Shown here piece after piece: positions 17,897 through 25,467 of a stretch of DNA of 64,000 bases; position 1 is the first letter of the stretch; each line of letters begins with the position of its first letter. The stretch lies in contig JBBCJU010000002.1 in the NCBI GenBank assembly GCA_037190145.1, forward strand, positions 62,001-126,000. Direction: 5' to 3'. This stretch comes from 55-13 sp037190145. Lineage in GTDB: Bacteria > Armatimonadota > Fimbriimonadia > Fimbriimonadales > Fimbriimonadaceae. The translations under genes were made by a program, and so were the position numbers. The notes below the pieces were generated by a model. It worked only from the letters and a program-made list of their open reading frames with translations, did no database searches and was not told the DNA's origin.

Positions 17897-17902
17897 ATTC
17901 TA
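17897..17902 (-). promoter_or_regulatory. -10 element TAGAAT (minus strand), six bases before the GTG start
   Basis: On the minus strand TAGAAT, GGATTA and then GTG at 17890. No ribosome site precedes the start; predicted leaderless. TTGAAA lies 20 bases upstream, longer than the usual spacing. Confidence 0.5.
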
Positions 17903-17958
17903 CATGGCCCTTTTTAGATTCGTTTCAAGGTGAAAATAGTAAACGAATTCAAAAATCT

Positions 17959-17987
17959 TTGGAATCTACCGAGAATCGTGCTAGGAT
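17959..17987 (+). promoter_or_regulatory. Promoter of the ilv operon leader
   Basis: TTGGAA at 17959-17964, a 17-base spacer, then TGC-TAGGAT with the hexamer at 17982-17987. Transcription should start at about 17993-17995, directly at the GTG of the leader peptide. Confidence 0.65.
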
Positions 17988-17993
17988 ATAAAC

Positions 17994-18104
17994 GTGGAGA
18001 CGAGCACGCCACCAGACAATTTCGGAGCGGTCCAAAGACCGTTACTCGGTCTTGGCTCCGCTCTTCTCGTAGTGCTTAGCATTCTTATTCTCGGGCTTAC
18101 CTAG
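17994..18104 (+). CDS. ilv operon leader peptide (36 residues, rich in Leu/Val/Ile)
   Basis: GTG opens a 36-codon frame ending in TAG at 18102. In the last 20 residues 13 are branched-chain amino acids: nine Leu, two Val and two Ile, in the string LLGLGSALLVVLSILILGLT. It lies between the ilv promoter and an intrinsic terminator, 162 bases upstream of ilvB, which is the arrangement of a translation-monitored attenuator. Alternatively it is a tiny membrane peptide. The start lies at the predicted transcription start, so the peptide would be translated from a leaderless mRNA. An AGGA eight bases before the GTG could instead act as ribosome site if transcription begins further upstream. Confidence 0.65.
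   Translation: METSTPPDNFGAVQRPLLGLGSALLVVLSILILGLT
18023..18060 (+). promoter_or_regulatory. Pause-type hairpin inside the ilv leader coding region
   Basis: CGGAGC/GCTCCG forms the outer stem and AAGACCG/CGGTCTT (18035-18053) the inner stem. The inner loop includes the first Leu codons. It corresponds in position to the 1:2 hairpin of classical attenuators. Confidence 0.5.
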
Positions 18105-18163
18105 CCGGGATGGACTGCTGAGCAAGGCAAGCCCTCCCGGAAAGAAGTCCGGGAGGGCTTTTT
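18105..18163 (+). terminator. ilv attenuator: terminator with alternative antiterminator pairing
   Basis: The terminator is a perfect 13-bp stem, AAGCCCTCCCGGA (18129-18141) with TCCGGGAGGGCTT (18148-18160), followed by a T-run. Just after the leader stop codon, CCGGGA (18105-18110) is exactly complementary to TCCCGG (18135-18140) in the 5' arm. GGGCTT (18093-18098) is complementary to AAGCCC (18129-18134). Either pairing would prevent the terminator from forming. Confidence 0.75.
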
Positions 18164-18265
18164 ACTTGGGTTTGCTCTTAAATAGGAAACTTAAAGGGCG
18201 CCGACAACGCAGTCGGAACCTGGCAGCTCCAACGCTGGGGCGTGGCAACAGGAGGAATGATCGAC

Positions 18266-19960
18266 GTGCGTTCAGGCGCAAGAATAGTAATGGAAGCGCT
18301 CGTAAGAGAGGGCGTGGACACCATATTCGGCTATCCCGGCGGAGTGGTACTACCACTCTATGATGAGATGCTGAATTGGCCCCAGGTGAAACACATCCTG
18401 GTTCGTCATGAGCAGGGAGCCGCCCATATGGCCGATGGTTATGCAAGAGTAACCAATGGCGTTGGCGTCTGTCTGGCCACCAGTGGCCCCGGTGCAACCA
18501 ACCTGGTGACCGGTATCGCCAATGCGATGATGGACTCCATTCCAATGGTTGCCATCACCGGTAATGTTAATTCATGGGCCATTGGCAAGGATGCGTTTCA
18601 AGAGACCGACATCCAAGGCATCACCATCCCGATCACCAAGCATAACTACTTGGTCACAAATGTGGATGACCTTCCCGGAGTTCTCGCCGAAGCTTTCCAT
18701 CTGGCAAACACCGGACGCAAAGGACCGGTTTTGGTGGACATCCCGAAGGATGTTTTCACCGCATTAACCGATGTTCCGTTCCCAGACAAGGTCGAGCGGC
18801 GCGGTTATACAATTCCGGGTGCTCCAGAATCTTCACAGGTTGAGGAAGTTGTCAAGCTGATTGCCGAGTCTGAGCGACCGGTCATCATTGCTGGACAAGG
18901 CGTCTTGGCGTCAGGTTCCTCTGAGCTGTTGAAGGAGCTTGCTGAGAAAGCAAATATTCCGGTCATCAACTCTTTGCTCGGCCTGGGATGCTTCCCAAGA
19001 AACCACGAGCTTTCCCTCGGCATGATGGGGATGCACGGTGAAGCTGCAGCAACCATGGCCGTTCAAGAGGCTGACTTGGTGATGGGCGTAGGAATTCGTT
19101 TTGACGACCGCTTGACCGGTGACACCAAGACCTTTGCTCCCAAAGCCAAGATTGTTCACTTTGACCTAGATCCCAGCGAAGTTGGCAAGACTGTGAATCC
19201 AATTGCGTGGGTAGTGGGAGACTTGAAGCTGGCTCTGGAATCTCTGGTTCCCCAAGTTGAAGAGAAATCTCACGGTGCGTGGGTCTCTCAGGTGAAGGAT
19301 TGGCAAGCACGCTATCCACTTCACGTTCCAGAGGGCAAGTTCCTTTCCCGCACCGTTCTTCGGGCATTGAATGAGCACACCGAAGGGAAGGCGATTGTGG
19401 CAACTGACGTTGGTCAACATCAGATGTGGACGGCACAGTTCTACAAGATCATGCAGCCCTACAACTGGATTTCCAGCGGTGGTCTTGGAACCATGGGTTT
19501 CGGATTCCCCGCAGCCTTGGGAGCCAAGTGTGCTCGCCCAGATGACGAAGTTTGGACGGTATGCGGAGATGGTGGATTCCAGATGACTCTGCAAGAACTG
19601 CAGACTGCCGTTGAGTATGGAATCAACGTCAAGATTTGTCTGTTGAATAACGGCTACTTGGGCATGGTTCGTCAGTGGCAAGAGCTGTTCTATGATCATC
19701 GCTACAGTCACGTTCAAATGGGTTCGCCAGACTACGGAAAATTGGCTGATGCCTATGGTGTTAAGTTCTTCCGATGCTCCCGTGCAGAGGACCTTGAACA
19801 GACTCTGAAGGAAGCACGTGAGCATAACGGCCCCGTGTTGTGTGAGTTTGTGGTGGAAATGGAAGAGAACGTCTATCCGATGGTTCCTGCCGGTACCAAC
19901 AACTCCAACGTGATCATGGATCCCGATCTTCCGAAGGCGACGGCTGGAGTGTCGAAATGA
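18266..19960 (+). CDS. ilvB: Acetolactate synthase, large catalytic subunit
   Basis: IlvB condenses pyruvate with pyruvate or 2-oxobutyrate using thiamine diphosphate, the first common step of valine, leucine and isoleucine synthesis. Visible marks are IFGYPGGVVLPLYDE, RHEQGAAHMADGYAR with the ThDP-activating Glu, and GDGGFQMT...LLNN for Mg-ThDP binding near the C-terminus. The GTG at 18266 is preferred because GGAGGA lies nine bases upstream and the protein then begins right at the conserved SGARIVMEAL. GTG 18242 and ATG 18257 are also in frame. The length of 564 residues is normal. It overlaps ilvN by four bases (ATGA). Confidence 0.95.
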   Translation: MRSGARIVMEALVREGVDTIFGYPGGVVLPLYDEMLNWPQVKHILVRHEQGAAHMADGYARVTNGVGVCLATSGPGATNLVTGIANAMMDSIPMVAITGNVNSWAIGKDAFQETDIQGITIPITKHNYLVTNVDDLPGVLAEAFHLANTGRKGPVLVDIPKDVFTALTDVPFPDKVERRGYTIPGAPESSQVEEVVKLIAESERPVIIAGQGVLASGSSELLKELAEKANIPVINSLLGLGCFPRNHELSLGMMGMHGEAAATMAVQEADLVMGVGIRFDDRLTGDTKTFAPKAKIVHFDLDPSEVGKTVNPIAWVVGDLKLALESLVPQVEEKSHGAWVSQVKDWQARYPLHVPEGKFLSRTVLRALNEHTEGKAIVATDVGQHQMWTAQFYKIMQPYNWISSGGLGTMGFGFPAALGAKCARPDDEVWTVCGDGGFQMTLQELQTAVEYGINVKICLLNNGYLGMVRQWQELFYDHRYSHVQMGSPDYGKLADAYGVKFFRCSRAEDLEQTLKEAREHNGPVLCEFVVEMEENVYPMVPAGTNNSNVIMDPDLPKATAGVSK

Positions 19961-20445
19961 GTCAGCTTCACACGGTAACTGCACTCGTGCAGAACGAAAC
20001 CGGAACCATCAACCGATTGGTTTCTATGTTCCGCCGACGAGGTATTTCATTGGCCTCCTTCAATGCAGGTGACTGTGAGCAGGAAGGTTATTCACGCCTG
20101 ACGTTTGTGGTTCAAGGTGATCAAGGAATTCTGCACCAAACGTTGAAACAGCTTGAAAAGTTGATAGACGTTGTAGAGGTAGAGGACCTGGAAGCGAACT
20201 ACAGCCTCTCAAGAGAGTTGGCTCTGATCCGGGTTGATTGTTCAGATCGGGATAGGGAAGCGGTTTATAACCTGGTAAACGAGTTTTACGCGAAGACACC
20301 AAGATCCACCCATGTAAGTGTTTTTGTGGAGTACACGGGTGCTACCCCAGAGGTAGAGCGGTTGATAGCTGCTCTCGAACCTTTTGGAATCAAGGAGATT
20401 GTCCGCACCGGTGCGGTTGCAATTGGGGTCAATACCGAGAGTTAG
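19957..20445 (+). CDS. ilvN: Acetolactate synthase, small regulatory subunit
   Basis: This 162-residue regulatory subunit begins with an ACT domain (HTVTALVQNETGTINRLVSMF, GISLASFNAG) followed by the C-terminal domain that activates IlvB (IRVDCSDRD, AIGV near the end). It gives valine feedback inhibition in characterised homologues. The start overlaps the ilvB stop, implying coupled translation and matched stoichiometry. Confidence 0.93.
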   Translation: MSQLHTVTALVQNETGTINRLVSMFRRRGISLASFNAGDCEQEGYSRLTFVVQGDQGILHQTLKQLEKLIDVVEVEDLEANYSLSRELALIRVDCSDRDREAVYNLVNEFYAKTPRSTHVSVFVEYTGATPEVERLIAALEPFGIKEIVRTGAVAIGVNTES

Positions 20446-20468
20446 AAGCTACGACTTTTATAGTTAAT

Positions 20469-20527
20469 ATGGGGATGCCATGTGTATCTGACTGAGGTTA
20501 GCTACACATGGCTTTGTTCCGCCCCAT
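20469..20527 (+). promoter_or_regulatory. Conserved-looking stem-loop between ilvN and ilvC
   Basis: A perfect 10-bp stem, GCCATGTGTA (20477-20486) with TACACATGGC (20503-20512), is enclosed by a second pairing, ATGGGG (20469-20474) with CCCCAT (20522-20527). There is no T-run. It may be an internal processing or stability element, or a second regulatory hairpin for ilvC. TATCAA near 20543 could be a -10 for ilvC. Confidence 0.5.
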
Positions 20528-20560
20528 TTCGATCATCAATGGTGTATCAATAAGCTAAAC

Positions 20561-21559
20561 ATGGCAAAAATTTATTACGAAAAAGATGTCAATCCTGAAC
20601 TGATCAAAGGATTGAAGGTTGTTATTATCGGCTACGGCTCACAAGGACATGCCCATGCCTTGAACTTGAAGGACAGCGGCGTAGAGGTCAAAGTCGCTCT
20701 TCATCCTGATAGTAAGAGCAAGGCTAAGGCCGAACAGGATGGTCTTGAAGTTCTAACTGTAGACGAAGCAACAAAGTGGGCCGACGTCATCATGTTCTGT
20801 ACTCCTGATGTACCCATGGCAGACATCTATAAAGAGAGCGTTGGGCCCAATCTTAGGGCGGGCCAAACGCTGTTGTTCGCCCACGGATTAAACATTCATT
20901 ACAAACTGATTGACCCTCCTGCCGACGTAAACATTGCGATGGTGGCGCCAAAGGGACCTGGTCATCGCTTGCGCGCTGAGTTTGTGGCCGGTGCCGGAAT
21001 GCCTGCTCTTGTGGCAGTTCAACAAGACGCTACAGGAAATGCCAAAGATGTTGCTTTGTCTTATGCTTGGGGCATCGGCAGTGCAAAGGCTGGCATCTTG
21101 GAGACCACATTCAAAGAAGAGACTGAGACTGACCTCTTTGGAGAGCAAGTCGTTCTTTGTGGTGGATTGAGCGCTCTGATCAAAGCGGGCTTTGAAACTT
21201 TGGTTGAGGCAGGCTATCAGCCGGAAGCAGCTTACTTTGAGTGCTTGCATGAGACCAAACTGATCGTCGATCTGCTCTATGAAGGTGGCTTGAACTACAT
21301 GCGCTATTCGATATCAGATACGGCTGAATGGGGCGACTATGTAACTGGACCGAAGATCATCACTGACGAAACAAAGAAGGCGATGCGACAAGTCCTCTCT
21401 GATATTCAAGACGGAACCTTTACAAAGGACTGGATTGCAGAGAACAAGGAGGGAGGTCGAAAGAGACTGGAAGCCTATCGGGCCGCAGACCAGGAAAGCC
21501 AACTTGAGACGGTTGGCAAAGAGCTTCGCGGCATGATGCCATTCATCAAGGCCAAGTAG
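20561..21559 (+). CDS. ilvC: Ketol-acid reductoisomerase
   Basis: A class I enzyme of 332 residues that isomerises and reduces 2-acetolactate or 2-aceto-2-hydroxybutyrate, the second step of branched-chain synthesis. The Rossmann motif GYGSQGHAHALNLKDSG is near residue 25. APKGPGHRLRAEF and FECLHETKLIVDLLYEGGLNYM are catalytic blocks. The cofactor loop reads HPDSKSKAK, with an Asp where Gly is more usual. That might shift NADPH/NADH preference, but sequence alone does not settle it. It is separated from ilvN by 115 bases holding a strong hairpin. Confidence 0.95.
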   Translation: MAKIYYEKDVNPELIKGLKVVIIGYGSQGHAHALNLKDSGVEVKVALHPDSKSKAKAEQDGLEVLTVDEATKWADVIMFCTPDVPMADIYKESVGPNLRAGQTLLFAHGLNIHYKLIDPPADVNIAMVAPKGPGHRLRAEFVAGAGMPALVAVQQDATGNAKDVALSYAWGIGSAKAGILETTFKEETETDLFGEQVVLCGGLSALIKAGFETLVEAGYQPEAAYFECLHETKLIVDLLYEGGLNYMRYSISDTAEWGDYVTGPKIITDETKKAMRQVLSDIQDGTFTKDWIAENKEGGRKRLEAYRAADQESQLETVGKELRGMMPFIKAK

Positions 21560-21560
21560 C

Positions 21561-22346
21561 TTGATTCCACTGGTTGATCTGCAAGGAGTTAGTGTTGTTC
21601 GAGATGGCAAAGCCATCTTGGATAATGTCTCTTTACAGATCAACCCAGGACAGCACACCGCAATTCTCGGCCCCAATGGCAGTGGTAAGAGCACGTTGAT
21701 TCGGCTGCTAGCTCATGAGATTTATCCGGTCGGAGGCAGGGGGCATGCCCTTATAGATGGGAAGGAACGTTGGTCCGTCCAAGAGCTTCGTCAAGTGCTG
21801 GGCATGGTTTCTCCCGATGTGGGTCTGAAATCGTTAGGTGATCCAACGGTCGAAGAAATGGCGGTTTCCGGCCTCTTAGGAACCTTAGGAGTAATCCACG
21901 GTTATTCGGTTTCCTATCAAATGTGGGAGCAGGCTTATGATGCTTTACGCCAGGTGGAAGTAGAGCATCTACAAGGGAGAACGTTCGGGAGCCTATCAAC
22001 AGGTGAACAGCGTCGCACTTTGATCGCAAGGGCGCTGGCGGCAAAGCCGAAGGGGCTGATCCTTGATGAGCCCACTTCAGGGCTTGATATGAAAGCAACG
22101 GCTTTGTTTTTAGAATTATTAGAAAAGCTAATGAATGGTGGGGTGACCACAATTGTCGTGACCCATCACCTAGAAGAGGTAACGCCTAAGATTGAGCAAG
22201 TGGTGATGATAAAGGAGGGCCGCATCTTAGGAAGAGGATTACGTGATCAGATGCTTGATCCTAACAAAATAGCGGATATCTATGACGTGCCCAAAAACGT
22301 AGCCGCAGCGCGGTTGAACTATGCGCAAGAGGCGCTGGCCAGATGA
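21561..22346 (+). CDS. ABC transporter ATP-binding protein in the ilv operon
   Basis: This 261-residue single ATPase domain has Walker A GPNGSGKST near residue 36, signature LSTGEQRR, Walker B LILDEP and the switch His in VTHHLEE. It begins with TTG two bases after the ilvC stop and overlaps the next gene by four bases, so it is part of the ilv transcript. No permease is adjacent. The style resembles ModF/YheS-like orphan ATPases. A link to branched-chain amino acid transport is tempting but not shown. Confidence 0.85.
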   Translation: MIPLVDLQGVSVVRDGKAILDNVSLQINPGQHTAILGPNGSGKSTLIRLLAHEIYPVGGRGHALIDGKERWSVQELRQVLGMVSPDVGLKSLGDPTVEEMAVSGLLGTLGVIHGYSVSYQMWEQAYDALRQVEVEHLQGRTFGSLSTGEQRRTLIARALAAKPKGLILDEPTSGLDMKATALFLELLEKLMNGGVTTIVVTHHLEEVTPKIEQVVMIKEGRILGRGLRDQMLDPNKIADIYDVPKNVAAARLNYAQEALAR

Positions 22347-23287
22347 AAAAAGGTGCCTTGCTTGCGTGGCTCAGTGTGAGCAACATCGCTTTTCTTGTCC
22401 TGGTTTATGCTATCGGAAAGTGGATTGCAGAGGATTACCCCTTTTCCACCTTCATCGCCTATGCGCCTCCTGCGATTTGGTTGATACCAACGCTAATCTT
22501 GCTGCCATTTGGTATCGGAAAAGGAAATCGCAACTGGTTAAAGACAAATGCGATCGTGGCAGTTCTTTTTGGATGGCTGTTGCTCGGAATAAAGGTGCCT
22601 TTTCGAGCCGACAGATCGGGTGCGGAGGGCTCTTTCACAGTCATGACCTTTAACATGATGGGTGCAAAAGGGGGATTGTCCGAAGTTCTTAGGATCATCA
22701 ATGAGGCCAAGCCCGACTTTATTTGTTTACAAGAAGGCACTGGATTAGATGTGCTTCGCAGTGGGCAAGATGAAATTCCTGGCTACCATATTTTTCGAAA
22801 AAGTGGCGTTGCCATTGCCTCTAAAGAGCCCCCGATTCGCACTGAAGTGGTGCCACTTTTTCCAGGGTCCCCGGGCGCAGTTGAGGCTGAATTCTCTAAT
22901 GGTTTGAAGCTTGTTTCCGCCCATCTCTCCTTCCACAGACTTGACACAACCGGGCGCAAAGGTATTCCGGTTCATATGCAGAACATCGCACGGATGCATG
23001 AGGTAGAGGTTCGGATGTTGACGAATCGCTATGCTTCGCAACCGAATGTTATCATTGCCGGTGATTTCAATCTTCCACCGCGAGGGAAAATCTACGATAA
23101 GTTGACGCGCAGCTTTACCGATGCTTTTGCCTCCGCCGGTTGGCTTACTGGCTATACCTGGCCATCCCAGTTTCCAGTGCAACGAATTGACTATGCGTTT
23201 ACAACAAACGTAAAAGTTAAATCTGCACGAACAATCTCGTCAACGGTTTCTAACCACTTACCCGTTCTATTCCGATTCAAAATTTAA
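22343..23287 (+). CDS. Membrane-anchored endonuclease/exonuclease/phosphatase family protein
   Basis: The N-terminal 90 residues contain about three membrane helices. The rest is an EEP (DNase I-like) domain with MTFNMMG, CLQEG (metal-ligand Glu), SAHLSFHR, AGDFNLPP and SNHLPV. The domain should face the periplasm, as in other EEP membrane proteins. Substrates of such proteins range from nucleic acids to phospholipids, so none is assigned. It lies inside the ilv operon, overlapping the ABC gene and abutting ilvD. Confidence 0.85.
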   Translation: MKKGALLAWLSVSNIAFLVLVYAIGKWIAEDYPFSTFIAYAPPAIWLIPTLILLPFGIGKGNRNWLKTNAIVAVLFGWLLLGIKVPFRADRSGAEGSFTVMTFNMMGAKGGLSEVLRIINEAKPDFICLQEGTGLDVLRSGQDEIPGYHIFRKSGVAIASKEPPIRTEVVPLFPGSPGAVEAEFSNGLKLVSAHLSFHRLDTTGRKGIPVHMQNIARMHEVEVRMLTNRYASQPNVIIAGDFNLPPRGKIYDKLTRSFTDAFASAGWLTGYTWPSQFPVQRIDYAFTTNVKVKSARTISSTVSNHLPVLFRFKI

Positions 23288-24958
23288 ATGTTCGATCCAA
23301 AACACAAGTCCAGAACTATCTCTGAAAGTCCCGATAAAACTGCCAACCGAGCGATGCTTCGCGCCATGGGTATGACCGATCAGGACATGCTTCAACCTTG
23401 GGTGGGGGTTGCGACGGTGTGGAGTGAAGCTACACCTTGCAATGTCAACCTAGACCAACAAGGGCTGGCGGTGGCGCAAGAGATTAAGCTGCATGGAGTC
23501 AGTCCTCGCCGGTTCAACACCATTTCAGTCAGTGACGGCATCGGGATGGGGCACGAAGGGATGAAGGCTTCGCTTGCCTCGCGGGAAGTCATTGCCGACT
23601 CGGTGGAGCTGATGATGCGTGCCCATTGTTACGACGGCTTGGTTGGCATCGCTGGTTGTGACAAGAGTCTGCCCGGGATGCTCATGGCGATGGCTCGACT
23701 CAATGTCCCCAGCATCTTCTTGTACGGAGGCACCATCATGCCCGGCAAATACAAGGGTAAAGATGTGACCATTCAGGATGCTTTTGAGGCGGCCGGTGCG
23801 TTTGCGGCTGGAAAGATAACCGCTGCCGAACTGCATGACATAGAATGTGCGGTTTGTCCCGGTGCGGGAGCTTGTGGAGGTCAGTACACGGCCAATACGA
23901 TGGCTTGTGTTGCCGAGGCGCTGGGCCTTGCGCTACCTGGCTCCAGTGGGCCTCCAGCGGAAGCCCCAGAGCGGGGCGATGTTTTGAAGCAGACCGGGGA
24001 AGCGATTGCGAAGGCTTTGAAGAGTGGCATTTTGCCCAGCGACATCCTCACCCGAAAGGCGTTTGAGAACGCCATTGCGATCGGAGCGGCTACTGGGGGT
24101 TCTACCAACATCGCCCTGCACCTGCCCGCCATTGCTCACGAACTGGGAATGGTTCTCACTTTAGACGACATTGAGGAGGTTGCCAAGCGAACTCCAACTC
24201 TGGCGGATCTGCGGCCCGGCGGTCGATTTGTGATGCTGGACTTGTTCCAGGTGGGTGGCGTTCCTGCTGTGCTGAAAGCGATGCTGGATGCAGGTTGTCT
24301 GCATGGTGATTGTCTCACCATTAACGGCACGACGATGGCGGAAAACCTGAAGGATGTTGTGATTCCAAGCGGTCAAGAGGTTGTCCGAACAAAGGATAAT
24401 CCGGTCGCTGAAACCGGTGGCTTGGCGATTGTCCGTGGAAACCTGGCCCCAGACGGTGGCGTGATCAAGACCGCAGGTGTGAAGAAGCTTGCCCATACCG
24501 GCCCGGCCCGAGTCTTTGACTGTGAGGATGATGCGATGGCGGCGGTTCAGCGGCGAGAAATCCTTGCTGGAGACATTGTGGTTATCCGATACGAAGGCCC
24601 GAAGGGTGGCCCGGGAATGCGAGAGATGTTGGGTGTAACGGCGGCGATAGTGGGGCAGGGACTTGGCTATGATGTCGCCCTTCTCACCGATGGCCGATTC
24701 TCGGGAGCGACCCGAGGCCTGATGGTGGGCCACGTATGCCCCGAGGCGATGGATGGCGGCCCGATTGCGCTAGTGAATAACGGCGATACGGTGACCGTGG
24801 ATGCGGAGAACGGCGTTCTAAAGGTCCACATCTCAGATGAGGAGCTTGCCGCACGAAAGGCTGCCTGGAAGCCAATTGAGCCTCGATACACCAAGGGAGC
24901 CTTGGCGAAATACGCCAAGCTGGTCGGCCCGGCAAGTAAGGGAGCGGTCACCCACTAG
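23288..24958 (+). CDS. ilvD: Dihydroxy-acid dehydratase
   Basis: An iron-sulfur dehydratase of 556 residues catalysing the third common step of valine/isoleucine synthesis. Cluster-binding cysteines are in GCDKSLPGML and in CPGAGACGGQYTANTM. SDGIGMGHEGM and GRFSGATRG are family blocks. The ATG directly follows the stop of the EEP gene, so this is the last gene of the ilv operon. The set covers all steps to the 2-keto acids; the final transaminase is not here. Confidence 0.95.
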   Translation: MFDPKHKSRTISESPDKTANRAMLRAMGMTDQDMLQPWVGVATVWSEATPCNVNLDQQGLAVAQEIKLHGVSPRRFNTISVSDGIGMGHEGMKASLASREVIADSVELMMRAHCYDGLVGIAGCDKSLPGMLMAMARLNVPSIFLYGGTIMPGKYKGKDVTIQDAFEAAGAFAAGKITAAELHDIECAVCPGAGACGGQYTANTMACVAEALGLALPGSSGPPAEAPERGDVLKQTGEAIAKALKSGILPSDILTRKAFENAIAIGAATGGSTNIALHLPAIAHELGMVLTLDDIEEVAKRTPTLADLRPGGRFVMLDLFQVGGVPAVLKAMLDAGCLHGDCLTINGTTMAENLKDVVIPSGQEVVRTKDNPVAETGGLAIVRGNLAPDGGVIKTAGVKKLAHTGPARVFDCEDDAMAAVQRREILAGDIVVIRYEGPKGGPGMREMLGVTAAIVGQGLGYDVALLTDGRFSGATRGLMVGHVCPEAMDGGPIALVNNGDTVTVDAENGVLKVHISDEELAARKAAWKPIEPRYTKGALAKYAKLVGPASKGAVTH

Positions 24959-25003
24959 CCATCTGCTCGCGCTAAGTTCTGCTATCCGCCGCATTCTCGA
25001 TCG

Positions 25004-25297
25004 ATGATGGTTGGGCATGGCCGTGAAGAGCTATGCCCCTCCTCTTCCCTGTACTTCCTCCGCTTGCTCAGCCTGTGGGCCAACGAAGTCCATGAGTCTG
25101 GCTTGAAAGACCTTTTATTGCCGTATTTCATAGAAGGGTTGACGGCCTATCCAACCTCTTTGAATATCATTTTTTGTGAAGATCAAGAATTCTCCGGATT
25201 CATGACTCCTCACTTCCTTGGTTTGAACTTGAATGCAAATTCGATCTTTAAGCAAACTCGCATAGATACTGACATTATGGGTTTTTCGGAAGTTTGA
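25004..25297 (+). CDS. Doubtful ORF, 97 residues
   Basis: The only frame of note in the 500-base interval between ilvD and the gene at 25468. It has no recognisable family, no ribosome site and a slightly lower GC content than its neighbours. It may be a remnant of a lost gene or non-coding. The rest of the interval holds a perfect 7-bp hairpin, CAGACAC/GTGTCTG, at 25366-25383, and little else. Confidence 0.2.
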   Translation: MMVGHGREELCPSSSLYFLRLLSLWANEVHESGLKDLLLPYFIEGLTAYPTSLNIIFCEDQEFSGFMTPHFLGLNLNANSIFKQTRIDTDIMGFSEV

Positions 25298-25455
25298 CTC
25301 GTATGATGGATCATGTGGCCTGGCGAGGTCGCGAATCGGCAGTCTCCGAGCTACAAAAACTTAACCAGACACGCCTGTGTCTGTAAACATTCAACAACAC
25401 AGCTATTGTTAATCAATATTTCCACTTTTTCTCATAATGTAAGGGATTGGCTAGA

Positions 25456-25461
25456 TATAGT
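25456..25461 (+). promoter_or_regulatory. -10 element TATAGT, six bases before the ATG start
   Basis: TATAGT, CCTCAT, then ATG at 25468. This geometry is why 25468 is preferred over the in-frame TTG at 25447, which lies upstream of the -10. Confidence 0.5.
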
Positions 25462-25467
25462 CCTCAT

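Noticed and set aside
19166..19984. 272-codon minus-strand frame across ilvB
   Set aside because: Antisense shadow of ilvB, whose motifs are unmistakable.
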